From the NCBI GenBank assembly GCA_020465985.1, contig JAANYP010001187.1, forward strand, positions 1-64,000: DNA of 64,000 nt, written 5' to 3'. The DNA is from Centrapalus pauciflorus (taxonomy: Eukaryota; Streptophyta; Magnoliopsida; Asterales; Asteraceae). Below, in pieces: positions 48,648 through 60,570 of the stretch (the stretch's first letter is position 1; every line of letters begins with the position of its first letter). A program made the translations under genes and the position numbers. The notes below the pieces were generated by a model that made no database searches, had not been told where the DNA came from, and saw only the letters and a program-made list of their open reading frames with translations.

Positions 48648-50568
48648 GTGACACCCTCTTGCTTTGATAATATAATTAGAATCATCAGGATCAACAAACA
48701 ACCCAATGAATAAAATGCTAATTAAAATTGAATACTTAAATCAGAATTAAGCAAATCCACACTAAAGCAATAAGTACATGTCTACAGTGATTAGGTCTAA
48801 CTATTACAACATCATAATTGTTTAAAAGTAGTAATTCCCAGCCCAAAGCTATTACATTCAAGTACCAATAGCTTCTAAAGTCTCCGAGATATTGTAGTGA
48901 ATTGCTTAAGTAGAAGGTCCAGCTACACTTTTGCCTTTGCCTGAAAACATTTGTGAGTCAACTGTAAGCTAAAGCTTAGTGAGATAACAGATTATGCAAA
49001 CAACAATTATTTCTTTACAAGCAATGCTTAACCATGGGCAGTGTAAGCCCCATGTATGTGTGAACAGGCAGTGTAAGCCTCAATGTATGTGTAAACCATG
49101 CAGTGCTTAGCATGGGGTTGGCAGTTCAATTGCTGATCGAGGATGTGCCGAACCTGACGGGATAACGAGTGGGATGATCAGTCCCCGACAGTGGCCTGCT
49201 GTCTGCCCCAGTCCAGGTCGCATCAGAATATGAAGTAATGATCATGCAGTGCAAGCATGATGTAAATAGATGCACTTTCAAATGAACGCAGGCTACATGT
49301 GTGTTACATGTCAAGTACGAGTGTGCATCATAACAACAAATCATGTACGAGTGCCAAATAATGTATATTGAACAATGTGAACATGCCATTGAATGTATAA
49401 ACATGAATGCAAAAACAATAAATGTTCGAATGACAATCTGTTACTCACAGTGATTGGTATTGTGTGACTTGTCTCTGAATCAATGTGTGTTTTGATAACA
49501 CCACAATGATCTGTAATGTAAGTGTAATAGTGAACTTGTGTCAGTAATTGCTTAAAAATTGTATCCTGTAATTTTAAATGTAATTGGGTTCTGATTTCGG
49601 ACCATATCCGAATTCGGATGGATCCGAAATCCGGATGGTCCTATGGTCCGAATTGGAAGTGATCCGGATTGGGTCTTGATCCGAAATTGGTGTGTGTCCG
49701 AATTTGGCTTTGGTCCGAAATGGGTATGGGATCCGAAATATGCTAGTGTCCGAATTCACTGTGGATCCGAAATCATGTTGGTCCGAAATAGGTGATCCGA
49801 ATTCGGATGGATCATCATCCGAGTTCATACTTAAAAATTTTTCTAATATTTTCCAGAATTATGTTTTTGACCATTTTTGCATGTTTTGAGTCTAATATTA
49901 CAAATGTGAGCTTAGATACACTATTTCAACTTATATCATAACATTTGTATACTAAAACAACCCATTTGTGTCCATTTTTCTTATGAGTTTCGATGAACAC
50001 ACACACACTAAAACACACACATATCTTGAAATCACACTTAGACTTTGAATCTGATTCTGAAATTTGGTATATAACAACATACATGCTCGATTTAAACATT
50101 GCAACCATAATATACTACATGCATTAACATTCACATCTTAAATCTTAGAAATCGGTTTTCATAAAAACCGAACCAAAACCTCATAAATCCGAAAGATTGA
50201 ATGATTTTTACCTCGAATCGTTTGTTGCAATGCTTATAGTTCCTTATTTGCTATCTGAATCCCAAATTTTAGCTCTTGAATCCAACAAATCTCTGATTCT
50301 TGATGGTGAAATTTGTGGGTTTTTAGAGAGAGAAAGAGAGAGAATCGAGAGAGTTAGAGAGAGAAGGAGATTTGAATAAATGAGAAGAGTTTCCATCTTT
50401 TATTTCCTACTTTTATCTATTTGCTCATTATACCCCTCAACTTCGTATTTTCTCATTTAACTGATAATATGATCAAAATTTGCTTAACTTAATATAATTA
50501 TCCAAAAGTACAATAATTTAGTTCTTAAAATCTGCAAATTACAATTAATTAAAATTTGGGATGTTACA
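48648..50568 (-). mobile_element. 5' LTR of the tandem gypsy array
   Basis: Minus strand TGTAACATCCC at 50568 to GGGTGTCACA at 48648, 1921 bp. Near-identical to the middle LTR, which indicates recent amplification. It abuts plus-strand gypsy internal sequence at 50569. Confidence 0.9.
49597..49824. repeat. TCCGAA motif array in the gypsy LTR (copy 2)
   Basis: Same array as 40728-40955; one difference noted is TCCGGA for TCCGAA near 49632. Confidence 0.95.
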
Positions 50569-50652
50569 ATAGAGCTGTGCCCTAAGACAAAAAATTTAAA
50601 TCTTTAAGGCTCAACTTCTTACAGTATGCTCTTTTCTTTAAACTTTAAGATA

Positions 50653-50940
50653 ATGCCGCCAAAGAGAGCCATGAACACCGCCGAGATCGAGCAACTGGTC
50701 GCACAACGAGTGGTAGCATCTATAGCCACCTACGAAACCAACTGCAATAGCACCGCAAACGGCGATGGAGGAGCTAGTCGCACCACGGGAGGGTCTGATT
50801 CAACCCAGAAAGGGTGTGGAATCAAAGGATTTTTAAGCTATAAGCCTCGATACTTTAATGGAACAGAATGCGTTGTCGGGCTAGTTCACTGGTTCGAGAA
50901 ACTGGAGTCTGTGTTTCGCATTAGTGGACAAAAAATTTAA
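50653..50940 (+). pseudogene. Gypsy gag N-terminus (fragment of plus-strand element)
   Basis: Begins MPPKRAMNTAEIEQLVAQRV and runs to FEKLESVFRISGQKI, then a stop. The gag-type core (FLSYKPRYFNGTE, GLVHWFEKLESVF) resembles plant chromovirus gag. The leader at 50571-50600 matches 36830-36860, so it belongs to the plus-strand element that the minus-strand array interrupted. The remainder of gag-pol is absent. Confidence 0.75.
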
Positions 50941-51382
50941 ACCAAGATAACTTAGACATAAGGTATTAACTTTTTGCGAATTAAGTTTAAGATCAACACC
51001 AGTTACAAATAAAATGAAAATTGTTACTATAGATAGCGATAGTGTGAAATATTATCATCTTGGAAGTGCTTATATAATGAATGATAGTGTTTGGGGTGGG
51101 GGAGCAAATTCACGAGTTTGAGGTAGTATTTGGTTATCCCAAAACCGAATATTATGTGAGGACAAAAAGTGACAAGACAACACCTGACATTCGGTCCTCA
51201 CAACACCGAATGGAGTTCATATCTTTTTAAAATAAATAATTAACTATTAATCTTTTAACCTCATAGAATATAATTTTTGTATAGATATTTTTAATTTAAA
51301 AAATAATGAATAAATTAATACGGCATATATTATTAAATGATCACAACTATTGTATAACTTATTTTTCAATTACTATAATTTG
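50941..51382. other. Short AT-rich spacer
   Basis: No gene seen. A small inverted feature with CCGAAT and GTGAGGAC words lies at 51140-51225. Confidence 0.4.
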
Positions 51383-51387
51383 ATATC

Positions 51388-53115
51388 TGTAGCACTCTCT
51401 TTTCTTACACAAATGCCACGTCAATATATAATCATAAGTGGCAGCATCGCAAGTATCTCACAGTACACATGTCATAGGATTAACGGAAAACACTGATAAT
51501 TAAAACTTTAATATGCAAGTCGTCACAACATGTCGCATGCTAATACATATAACTGCTGAACTAACTGTTAAACATCAACCACTGATAGCTAACACATATG
51601 TTGATCAGATACAAAATACAATTAACATTTCTCATAGTCTACTATCAGGAGACCGCAAAAACACGCACAAACTCTGATCTACCCCGGATCCTACTTTGGC
51701 GGCTGCTGCGACTGTGACCCCACTGTATGACTGCCTGAGACACATAAGACTCGAAAACGTAAGCTGGGAAGCTCGTGAGTACGCGAGGGTTAGACTCTGC
51801 AGATAACATCACATAATATACACAACACATATAACTCAACACATATACACAGGGCTCAATGCTCAGCACATATCTCTGCTCAAAGAGGATGCCGTTCCCC
51901 GGCTAACGGGCCGCACACAGCAGCGGTTAGCTACAAAATAAGCACAGGAGTGACCTGTCAATAAATACTGCTGTATATATACAGTCTCAAACTTCGTGAC
52001 TGGTTAGGGACAGTCAGCCTGCACGATCACATATCGCGGATACCTGCAACTCAAACACATATAGCACGTATAGGGTAAATAGAATCATACATGCGCGGCA
52101 TGTCTCGGTCTCATACACATATCACAACACATATATGACTCATAAAAGTTTATGCGTGTTTTGAAAGAACTCGAGTACTCACCAATACCCAAAAGCAACG
52201 ACAACCCAAAACTTTATCGCGAATCGGTACGCGGTTGGCTCGAACCTGTAACATAACGTATCCCAAATATTAACGCAAACTCAACGGATAGACAACATAA
52301 CCCGAACAAAAACATCATAAGTGAACTCGACTCAAAACACGTCCCAAACAAGCAATCGACGCCCAAAACCCCCCACCGGACCAGCCGCCGCATCGCGGCC
52401 CGCGCCCAGGCACCGCGGTTACGCCACGATCGCGGTCGCGCTGCGCCTATCGCGACCGCGCTCACGCTGCAACAGCAGCTCCTCTGCTCGATTTCCATGG
52501 CAGAACCAGGAGGTTTTACCTCCCAAACTCGTTTCCCAGCAGCCCAAACACATACAACTCATATATTACAAACCCATATAAACAGAAATCACAACCCCCA
52601 GACAGTCATACAGCACACAACTCGAGTTTAATCGCTAGACAATGCAAGATTCTACCTCCAAACCCTCAAGAACACAACAAGAGATAAGGAATGATTGTAA
52701 TGCAACGCCAATCGCTTTGATGCAATCCTTGGCTGCGTCAAAGATTCACACACACAGACACTAAACCCTTATTTGCGGATTTTGGAAAGATGGAAAAGGA
52801 ATAAGAACGTATCAAACCTTCTTTCACATTATACGCTTGCGTGGATGTAGGGGTGTGTAGGGAGTCCCCACCCGACACCGCTAATAGCCGAACCAAACAC
52901 ACTTTCATAATTAATAGCATTTGTTACCCAATAATCCACGATCTCATAATTATTAATAATCCCTAATTATTATATTTGGAACACGTATCAACTTCCGGTC
53001 CACCGACAAAGACGTTCATAATCCACCGAAACGGATTCAATTGGAACACCAATAATATTAAACAAAGAGCCATAAATTAAATCGACGTACACAGCTCAAA
53101 TCCGGACTGTTAACA
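51388..53115 (-). mobile_element. Solo LTR with ATATC target duplication
   Basis: Plus-strand ends TGTAGCACTCTC and CTGTTAACA. ATATC at 51383-51387 and 53116-53120. 1728 bp. Orientation taken as minus because the minus-strand end (GAGAGTGCTACA) resembles the ends of the other gypsy LTRs here. It has a GC-rich core at 52370-52470. No internal retroelement sequence is attached. Family not assigned. Confidence 0.85.
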
Positions 53116-53120
53116 ATATC

Positions 53121-53880
53121 CTTTGAACCCTTTATTGTTTTTAATTAGAAATTATCATGTGTTATGTTATTAATTATACTACTGAACGTTATTTATTAAA
53201 TTTTATTGTTTCGAAATCTCAATTAAGAATAATAACTTGATTCACTTAAAACTGTTTTAAAATATTGATGATAATTATGTACTTATAATAATTCATACTT
53301 GACAACTTAACAACATGGTCATTTTAGAAAATTTAACGCAATGTTTATACTAATTTAGTTTTTATAGATATGTGTTTATTTGTTAGTCTCATATCTTGAA
53401 CAGAACTCCATAATAACCCTCAACTGCTACATATAACTATAAAGTCATTAACTATAAAAAATATATCCGAATGTTATACTTTTGGTTGAGTTACCTCTGT
53501 GATTTATAATATTATATGGCTTACAATCACTTTTTTTTTAATGTATACATTTTCTATATTAATGCCATACTTAGCGTAAATCTGATGGTCCGTTTAACTA
53601 TCCTCAATTGCAGTGTATGCAGTGCTTGTTTGTTTAGAAGAACGGGTGCAATTATGGGGGATTTTAGCCAAAAAGTTAGCATTAGAGGTCCTTTTGCTAA
53701 CAGACCGTAAAGGACTCCTCGTAGCAATGCATTTTCGTCTTTTAAAGATAAGGACCGGTGTTGGATTTAGTGAAGGGTAAGTATTATTAGTATTAATTAT
53801 TGAGTATCTTAGTATTATTATATTATAGATTAATGTATTAATTTATGTATGATTATATATTATTATTATTATTATTAATT

Positions 53881-53921
<41 letters not shown>

Positions 53922-53922
53922 G

Positions 53923-53959
<37 letters not shown>

Positions 53960-54831
53960 CAAAACCCTTCTTCTCCACATCTCCTTCTTCTCCATATTAT
54001 CAAAACAAAACCCTAAAATCATTATCTCCACATCTCCTTTTTCTCCAGCCACATCCACCTTCTTCTACACATCTCCTTCTTCGTATCATCACCCCATCGT
54101 CGCCAATCGTCCGATTTGGGTTTCAGATGGGAGGAGGAAAGAAGAGATCGGTAATGGCTATGGTGGTTCGGTGGTAGCGGAACCAAGAGGTGACCAAGGT
54201 AACAAAACAATCGCCTCCAACCACCAGCACCAGTGGTAGGCCGTCGCCGCCTCCTCTGAAATCCCTCCGTCATTGCTCTGCCGCCGCTGCCTCCTCCTCT
54301 GAACGATAGTATCAGGCCAACTCAACTCACCTCACCGCATTCCTCCTTCGTCGTTTCCTCCATGATAGTATCAGACCAACAGAAGGTTTTGGATTTAAAC
54401 GAAATAAACACAAGGAGGGTATATGGATCTAGAAATTTCCTCCAAATGGAAAGAACGTCTTCGTTCTGGTACGAAGCCTTTGATCTAAATGGTGTTTTTC
54501 AGATGATGCTTCCATAGTGTTCCTTTGATTTGAAGGATGTTTCCAAATCTGATCCTTTAGAACGATTAGGGCTCTAACGAAAAAGACCATTCCAGATCTG
54601 CTCCTTTAATGGTACCAAATCGATGTTTCCAAATCGATTGAATCGATTCAAAGCTTGAGTCGTTTTGAAATTGGGTTTATGTTCTTCATTACTATTTGAA
54701 TCTTCCTGGGTATGTGTTCTGTAATGGGTTCATATCTTTCTGGGTATGTGTTCTAAACTATTTGAATCTTTCTGGGTATGTGTTCTCTACTAGGCTTGAA
54801 CCAATTTGAATCTGACTTTTAGGTTGTGTTC
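53121..54831. other. AT-rich region with an ATT/ATC microsatellite, no gene recognised
   Basis: The microsatellite spans about 53864-53955: (ATT)n changing to (ATC)n. 53955-54400 is rich in TCTCC and CACCTT words and resembles a gene leader or the end of a lost element, but I find no supported reading frame. 54430-54830 repeats TTTGAATCTTTCTGGGTATGTGTTCT three times. Confidence 0.5.
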
Positions 54832-55123
54832 TGTGAATTAAGAATCCTATCAAACAATCAACAACTACAACAATTAATCAAGAACAGAAACAGTAATACT
54901 AACCGAATGATTAGATTGATTACTGAAATGATTACGAATGAGAATGAGAAGTTTCTAACACTGTTGCCCTAATTCTCTGAATTCGTGCGTATACAAAAAT
55001 GCAGATTGTCAGATCTGATCCTATTACAAAGTCAACCTACTATCTATATACTTTTTACAATTATGAACTAATTACAAAATATACCCTAGACTTTGTATTT
55101 CATCAACAAAACATATTCCAACA
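54832..55123 (-). mobile_element. 3' LTR of a Sirevirus-like copia element
   Basis: Minus strand TGTTGGAATATG at 55123 to TTAATTCACA at 54832, 292 bp. Preceded on the minus strand by the polypurine tract AAAGGGGGATTG. The partner 5' LTR lies beyond the window end. Confidence 0.8.
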
Positions 55124-55136
55124 ATCCCCCTTTGAT
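55124..55136 (-). other. Terminal polypurine tract of the copia element
   Basis: CATCAAAGGGGGATT read on the minus strand directly before the LTR start. Confidence 0.8.
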
Positions 55137-55152
55137 GGAATAAGCAAAGTCT

Positions 55153-56589
55153 TCAACTAGAAAGCCCCAGCTTCAACTCAAATCTTCTGATACTTTTCCT
55201 GTCTGAAAGTCTCCATTCGATTTTGGATATAAACTCCACCATCAATCTTCTATCATTAACAGACAAAGCTCCTTTCTTAGTTTTTCTTTTCCTGTCAGAT
55301 GCCAGCTTTCCCTTCAACGCATTCAAAACGTACTGTAACGTACCATCACAAAATTTGTTAAGTTCAACGCTCCTCATAGCTCTTAACTTTTTATTTTTGT
55401 CTTTGTACATGACCGCAGGATGCTTGACCATAATGACTTGATACTCTTTCAGATCTCCTGCAAACTTGATTTCTCGATTCGGAGCTGTAATGTTTATTTG
55501 CCTCATTCCTCTTTCGACACCAATTTGTAGATCTTGCACAGACATCAATACCAGCTTGGTATGCATGAAGTGAAAAATTGTATTCAGTGCAAATCTACAG
55601 TGTTCATTTCTCTTATTGCGGCATAGTTCATCAAATAAGTCTTCTATATCAACCAAGTGCATATTGAACATGTCTGCTTCAGTGAATGTATATATATTTC
55701 CATCTGCTCTTGTGACAGTAAACGTAGGATAGAAGATCTGAACGAACCAGTCTTTCTCAATACTGATTAAATCAACTATCCTAAATTCACTCTTCACTTT
55801 ATCCACTAGTTGTGTCTTATTCCTCAAGAAACTAGCATAATTGACAAGATTCGACATATTAGGTTCCAAAACCCTAAACAGTTTTAGAAACGTACACGGA
55901 GCTTGTTTATTGCAAAAGATTCTTTTCTCCAGATAATCTTCGAGATAGGGCAGTTTGTTCCTTTTCTTGATGAACTCAGCTGATTTTCTTGCAGATAATT
56001 CAAATGCTTTAACTCTCTTCTTACTGATTTCATTCTTATTGAGCAAAGAAAGCATATCTCTAATTTCCCTTTGCACAACTTGTTGAGCTTCAAACCTGAG
56101 TCGGTGTTGTTTTTGTGACTCATCAGCCAGAATGTATTCATTGAAAAATCTTTCCATTACTTCAACTTCGTTCAACACCACACTCTCTTGAGGAATCACA
56201 TTCTCAATCGGAAACTCTTCAATCTCTTCAAAAACTTGAACCTCAACCTCAGGCTTTTCAACCGTTGGTGTTGGTATGGATTCTTTCAAAATCTCTTGCA
56301 CTAATTTTTCTTCTTCCTCAATTCTTTCAGCTTGAAAAGCTATATCAGTTAATGCAATCAAATCATCATCCTCCGATAACTCAACATAAATCTCTTTCTC
56401 ACCTTCACTTTCTATTCCTTGAATCATCAACCTTTGATCTTGAACTTCTTGTACATCATCTTCTGAATCATTATACTCCTCAAAATTGTAAATTTCTGAC
56501 TGTATGTTTAAAGGAACTAGAACATCTTCATGAAGAATCTCCCAGCTCACTTTGAACATCAGCAGGTTCCTTTGAGCTTCCTTCTTCAT
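55153..56589 (-). CDS. Copia-associated extra ORF, C-terminal part
   Basis: 478-codon frame 3' of pol, ending 30 bases before the LTR. The first ~130 residues are Glu/Asp-rich. A helical, Lys/Glu-rich middle follows, then a folded-looking domain (ADGNIYTFTEADMFNMHLVD, LDELCRNKR-like, ITAPNREIKFAGD, SVELNKFCDGTLQYVL). A frameshift near 56550 separates it from the upstream frame at 56528-57757, so both may have been one protein. I recall similar proteins annotated next to daisy-family retroelements, but know no function; the position matches the env-like or extra ORF of Sireviruses. No membrane helix or signal peptide is obvious. Confidence 0.6.
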   Translation of the reverse strand: MKKEAQRNLLMFKVSWEILHEDVLVPLNIQSEIYNFEEYNDSEDDVQEVQDQRLMIQGIESEGEKEIYVELSEDDDLIALTDIAFQAERIEEEEKLVQEILKESIPTPTVEKPEVEVQVFEEIEEFPIENVIPQESVVLNEVEVMERFFNEYILADESQKQHRLRFEAQQVVQREIRDMLSLLNKNEISKKRVKAFELSARKSAEFIKKRNKLPYLEDYLEKRIFCNKQAPCTFLKLFRVLEPNMSNLVNYASFLRNKTQLVDKVKSEFRIVDLISIEKDWFVQIFYPTFTVTRADGNIYTFTEADMFNMHLVDIEDLFDELCRNKRNEHCRFALNTIFHFMHTKLVLMSVQDLQIGVERGMRQINITAPNREIKFAGDLKEYQVIMVKHPAVMYKDKNKKLRAMRSVELNKFCDGTLQYVLNALKGKLASDRKRKTKKGALSVNDRRLMVEFISKIEWRLSDRKSIRRFELKLGLSS

Positions 56590-57757
56590 TCTCTCTAACC
56601 TCTACCTCCTTCTCCGGATAGGTTATCATCAAAATTCCCGGTGTAGGCTCGTCAAGCTTCCTCCTCTTCTCCCCCTCATGAGGAGCATCATCAGAGTCTT
56701 CGTCATGCTCATCATGTTTGCATTTAGGTGCAGAATCTTGAGCCTTACACGACTGTTCAACTGTCGCCACCCTTTCTGATAAATTTCCTAACGCAGTGAT
56801 GACGGTACTCTCCAAGCCTATCATCCTCTCTCGCATTTCATCAAACTGCTCAAACACTAAGTCCCTTAGTTCTTCAATTGCTTGATTCGGATCAGGTTGC
56901 TTCACTGACTCCTCGGCTACGGACTTTCCTTTCAAAAACTTGTGAATGTTATTCATTTGAGCCATAACTTCAGATAGCTGAGCAGAAACATGACTGTTCA
57001 CCCCTGCAACAGCAGCATTTAACGCCTGACTCAAAGATGTTTCGGTAACGAACGGGGAAAGAGTAACGACTGGGTCACTAAGACTTCCAGTTGACACAAC
57101 AGTGGAACTTGTGAAAAGAACGTCTGTGTGGCCAGTGCTCAGAGTTGGCAATGATGTAGCTCTGACTGGACTTCCACCCTCTTCAAGTGACGGAGCAACG
57201 AATGCTTTCGTTACTGAGGATGTTCCGGCAGGAACACTAAGTTCAACTGCATTGACTTCAATGAATGAAGTAGACTCCAGTGTCCTATCGTGTATCGGTT
57301 CTAGACACGGTGCTTGAAATGAAGTTGTACACTCGGGCAGATGTGTACTGAATTCAATATCCATCAAAACCAAAGGATTATCGGATAGTTGTTGTGCTTG
57401 ATCCCGGTGCTCAAGTGAAACAGACTCCTGTTGAGAGGAGACTGAGTGGATGGTGGGGCGTGCAATCGTCAGTCGGATACTGAATTCTTCAATGCTAACT
57501 CCCTGTTGAGAGCTAACAGTAGTTGTGGTAATATCCCGGCTTTCTAGGTTCAGAATATCCCTCACACTCTCTTGAGCTATACTAACAATATCCATCATAA
57601 CTGCTCCTCCCTCATCATGATCAGGTCCACCACCACCATCATCATCATCATCACCTTCCCCCGCTCCCTCATTTATGTTTGATAAAGTACGTTCAGAATC
57701 GGAACTACTTTCTTCTCTCTCACCTCCCCTTACTGCACCCACTTCTCCCTTAGACAC
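56528..57757 (-). CDS. Copia-associated extra ORF, middle part
   Basis: 409 codons, low complexity: Ser/Glu-rich start, DDDDDGGGGPDHDE run, Ser/Thr/Val-rich centre, then a helical stretch that could coil (ALNAAVAGVNSHVSAQLSEV, EELRDLVFEQFDEMRERM). A basic, acidic tail (KCKHDEHDEDSDDAPHEGEK) ends it. No enzyme motif. Overlaps the next frame by about 60 bases in a different phase. Confidence 0.55.
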   Translation of the reverse strand: MSKGEVGAVRGGEREESSSDSERTLSNINEGAGEGDDDDDGGGGPDHDEGGAVMMDIVSIAQESVRDILNLESRDITTTTVSSQQGVSIEEFSIRLTIARPTIHSVSSQQESVSLEHRDQAQQLSDNPLVLMDIEFSTHLPECTTSFQAPCLEPIHDRTLESTSFIEVNAVELSVPAGTSSVTKAFVAPSLEEGGSPVRATSLPTLSTGHTDVLFTSSTVVSTGSLSDPVVTLSPFVTETSLSQALNAAVAGVNSHVSAQLSEVMAQMNNIHKFLKGKSVAEESVKQPDPNQAIEELRDLVFEQFDEMRERMIGLESTVITALGNLSERVATVEQSCKAQDSAPKCKHDEHDEDSDDAPHEGEKRRKLDEPTPGILMITYPEKEVEVRENEEGSSKEPADVQSELGDSS

Positions 57758-57776
57758 TAGAAGGCTTCCCTGAACT

Positions 57777-58824
57777 TCAGCCCCCTTGCTGAAGTTCCTC
57801 TCGTCCTATAACTCCTTGGTTTAGAGAACTCGGTTCTTGGGTCTCTATGGGAGCATGGTCTATGCGGTATAGCCTCACATTCTCACTTGATTGATCTGCA
57901 TACCTTAACAGTGCTTCCGGTATTGGCATTATATTGGCATTTGGAGAATCCGGAACTTCATGTAGGCTCATCATAACGTAATCTGGACATCATTGAGAGT
58001 TTGATCTCTTTGGTATATATTCGTTTGCCCATAGGATGCCTCGGATTAAAATCTGAATGAACCTTTGTAGCGGTACAAACTTCCTTGATCTGTTCGTAGT
58101 CTTGGAAAGTACTATTTCCTTCAAGTCTTCCCAAATGCACTGTGCATTGAATGCGATGCCGTGAAAGATTCTGAGACAATGGATACTGCATCTATCTATG
58201 CCAGTATGCTTTGATGTCATACACCTATTGATTATCCTAAACAGCGTTTACCATTCTCCGTTTAGCCCATTTCGATGGAATTTTAAACTTTTAGGTAAGG
58301 GCTTTGAGTATCCCAAGCAAATCAGGTCATGAACTAATTCTTCATCTGACACGAAATCTTCAAAATCAGCTAACTCTGGAAAGTTAACTATATCAATCCT
58401 TCTGGGTAGGAACAAATTGTGTCGAAGTCTGGCCAAAGTGATCTTTGATTTGAACTGATCGATGGTAACCTTGAAGTGATGATTACCATCTGCTGGAACA
58501 AACTTTACAGTATGCCAAAATTGCTGAAGGTAAACTTGTGGAATGGATGGTTTATACTGGAGAAGATATCCCAAAGGATGTCCTTTGAGAATATCTACGA
58601 TGATTGGGTGACTGACTTTAATCACTTTTATATCAAGGCGATGGTTATTGTCTTTGAATGGAAGGCAATATTTGGATTTAACAAGTTGATTCTCGGGGAT
58701 AATGGTAGATGGTGAAGGCCTTGTAACAGAAGCAGAACGGACGGGTTTGGAAACAAGGGTATGGTTTGATGATGAATGAGAGTCAGAAGAATTTGAATGA
58801 TGGGATTGACTTGGAGATGCCATT
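57777..58824 (-). pseudogene. Copia-associated extra ORF, N-terminal part (frameshifted)
   Basis: Starts MASPSQSHHSNSS at 58824 with a Ser-rich leader. A conserved-looking domain follows (GHPLGYLLQYKPSIPQVYLQ, QFWHTVKF, FKVTIDQFKSKITL), with a stop at 58248. Homologous text continues in other frames at 58220-57958 and 57974-57777, so at least two frameshifts have occurred. The words IPQVYLQQFWHTV are frequent in daisy-family retroelement proteins as I remember them. Confidence 0.6.
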
Positions 58825-59119
58825 TGTAACCTGTGAAATATAACAAACATGTTAGACAAAGCAGGTAAACAAATGGAATTATTCAAAGTAGAAAAATAGA
58901 ACATTTTGTCAGAAATTATAAAATTTTGTGGTTTTCTGTTTAAAGCATCGGGATTCCAGACAATAATAGTATTATTGACAGGATTCCAAAGTCAATCTTT
59001 CAGAGACCAATGTTAGAAAAACACAGATTTAGAACAATTTCTTGAAAAAATGTTATATTTTTCTGAAAATTAAAATTCCAACACTTAGAAAAAAAATTTG
59101 AACAAAAACTTGAATGACT

Positions 59120-59780
59120 CTTTATACATCTCGACTGACACATGAAAAATCTCGAATAAGGCTATGAACAAACTCGAATGAACTTGAATAATTCTCGAAT
59201 GTAGTTATCTACAAACTCGAATGATATGAAACACTTATCGATTAACTCTTGAAGAGTCTCGAATGAAGACTAAGCCCAACTCGACTAAACTATGACTTAA
59301 CTCAAAGTATATTCGACTAGTCTCGAATGAACCAAGACTAAACACGAATGACACAAGACTCAACTCGAATGAAACACGAAAGAACTCGAGTGAATGTAAA
59401 GTCCAACTCGAATGAGTCAATAAAGGACTCGAATGAGTATATAGTTCAACTCGATCAAATCATCTGTTCAACTCGATCAACCTTAAAGGATTCTCGATTA
59501 AAAAAGTGAACAACTCGAATGAAAAATAAACTTCCTCGATTAAAGCATAGAACCAACTCGGATGGAACACAAAGTTTCTCGGCCCATGTTTCAATCGAGA
59601 CGGATGTTTTGAAAAAAAACATACCAAGTCCCAATTATGATCAATTCGATTAATCAAACAAGACTTTCTCGAATAATGAAACATCCAACTCGATCTACAC
59701 TAAGACTTTCTCGAGTGGTGTATTATTCAACTCGATTGACACTGAGATGTTTCTCGATTGTACTTTCAATCGAGAAAATA
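59120..59780. repeat. ACTCGAATGA-type motif array in the copia non-coding region
   Basis: Roughly thirty copies of CTCGAATGA, CTCGATTAA, CTCGATCAA and similar, each separated by 10-25 bases of variable sequence, between pol and the extra ORFs. Not a simple tandem repeat, because spacer text differs. Confidence 0.85.
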
Positions 59781-60570
59781 TTCATTGAAATTATTTACAA
59801 GTCCTTACTCTAATTTTCAAAAATTTGATTCCAAGGACTTTCTCAGTGATTTAAAACCTGACCCCTACTGGAAAATCAATTTTAAACAACTTCGTTTTAC
59901 TGAACTTTGATTAAAAACAACAACATGGTTGTTAAAAATTCAATTTTCAGAAAACTTATGAACACGAAACCTGATGAACTAAAATTTCAATTTTCTGTTA
60001 GTGTAGATGAAATTGAACTTTGAAATTAAAAATTTAAGTTCATATTAACAGTCCACAAACATCTACACTTTTAATTTCAGTTAAACCAACACAAATTTTG
60101 AAACACCATGAACACACATATACGTATATATGAACACTGTTATTCAACAGATATATGGATAAAATTGAAAAACACAACATAAAACTGAAAATAAACTCAC
60201 AAGTTATTGCTTTGTAGTGTGAAAAATCCGAAGATATTAGGGTTTTGAGGTTTCTTAATAGGGAAGAAAGATTTTGAAGGAGACGGTGAATAGTGGATTT
60301 AGCCGAAAAGTTTGATTTGAAATTCAAAATTCAACTTTATAGTCGAATTTCACAATTTTGAAATTACCCGGTACACGGCCCATATTTGAATTTTAACTTT
60401 GACATTAGCCGACCCACATTCACCAAATATAAACTCATTTATTCAAAACCCAATATCTTTTCAAAAAAAAGTTTACAACTAAAAAAATTAAACAAAAAAA
60501 ATTTGAAAACACACTCAAAAATTTCTTTTTAACTAAAATTAAAAACTAAAAAAAATTTAAAAATATAAAA

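Noticed and set aside
52214..52581. Possible GC-rich gene in 52214-52581
   Set aside because: Lies within a solo LTR defined by a perfect target duplication; no recognisable domain.
53955..54273. Possible gene start after the ATC microsatellite (KTKPFFSTSPSS)
   Set aside because: Low complexity and no downstream exon support.
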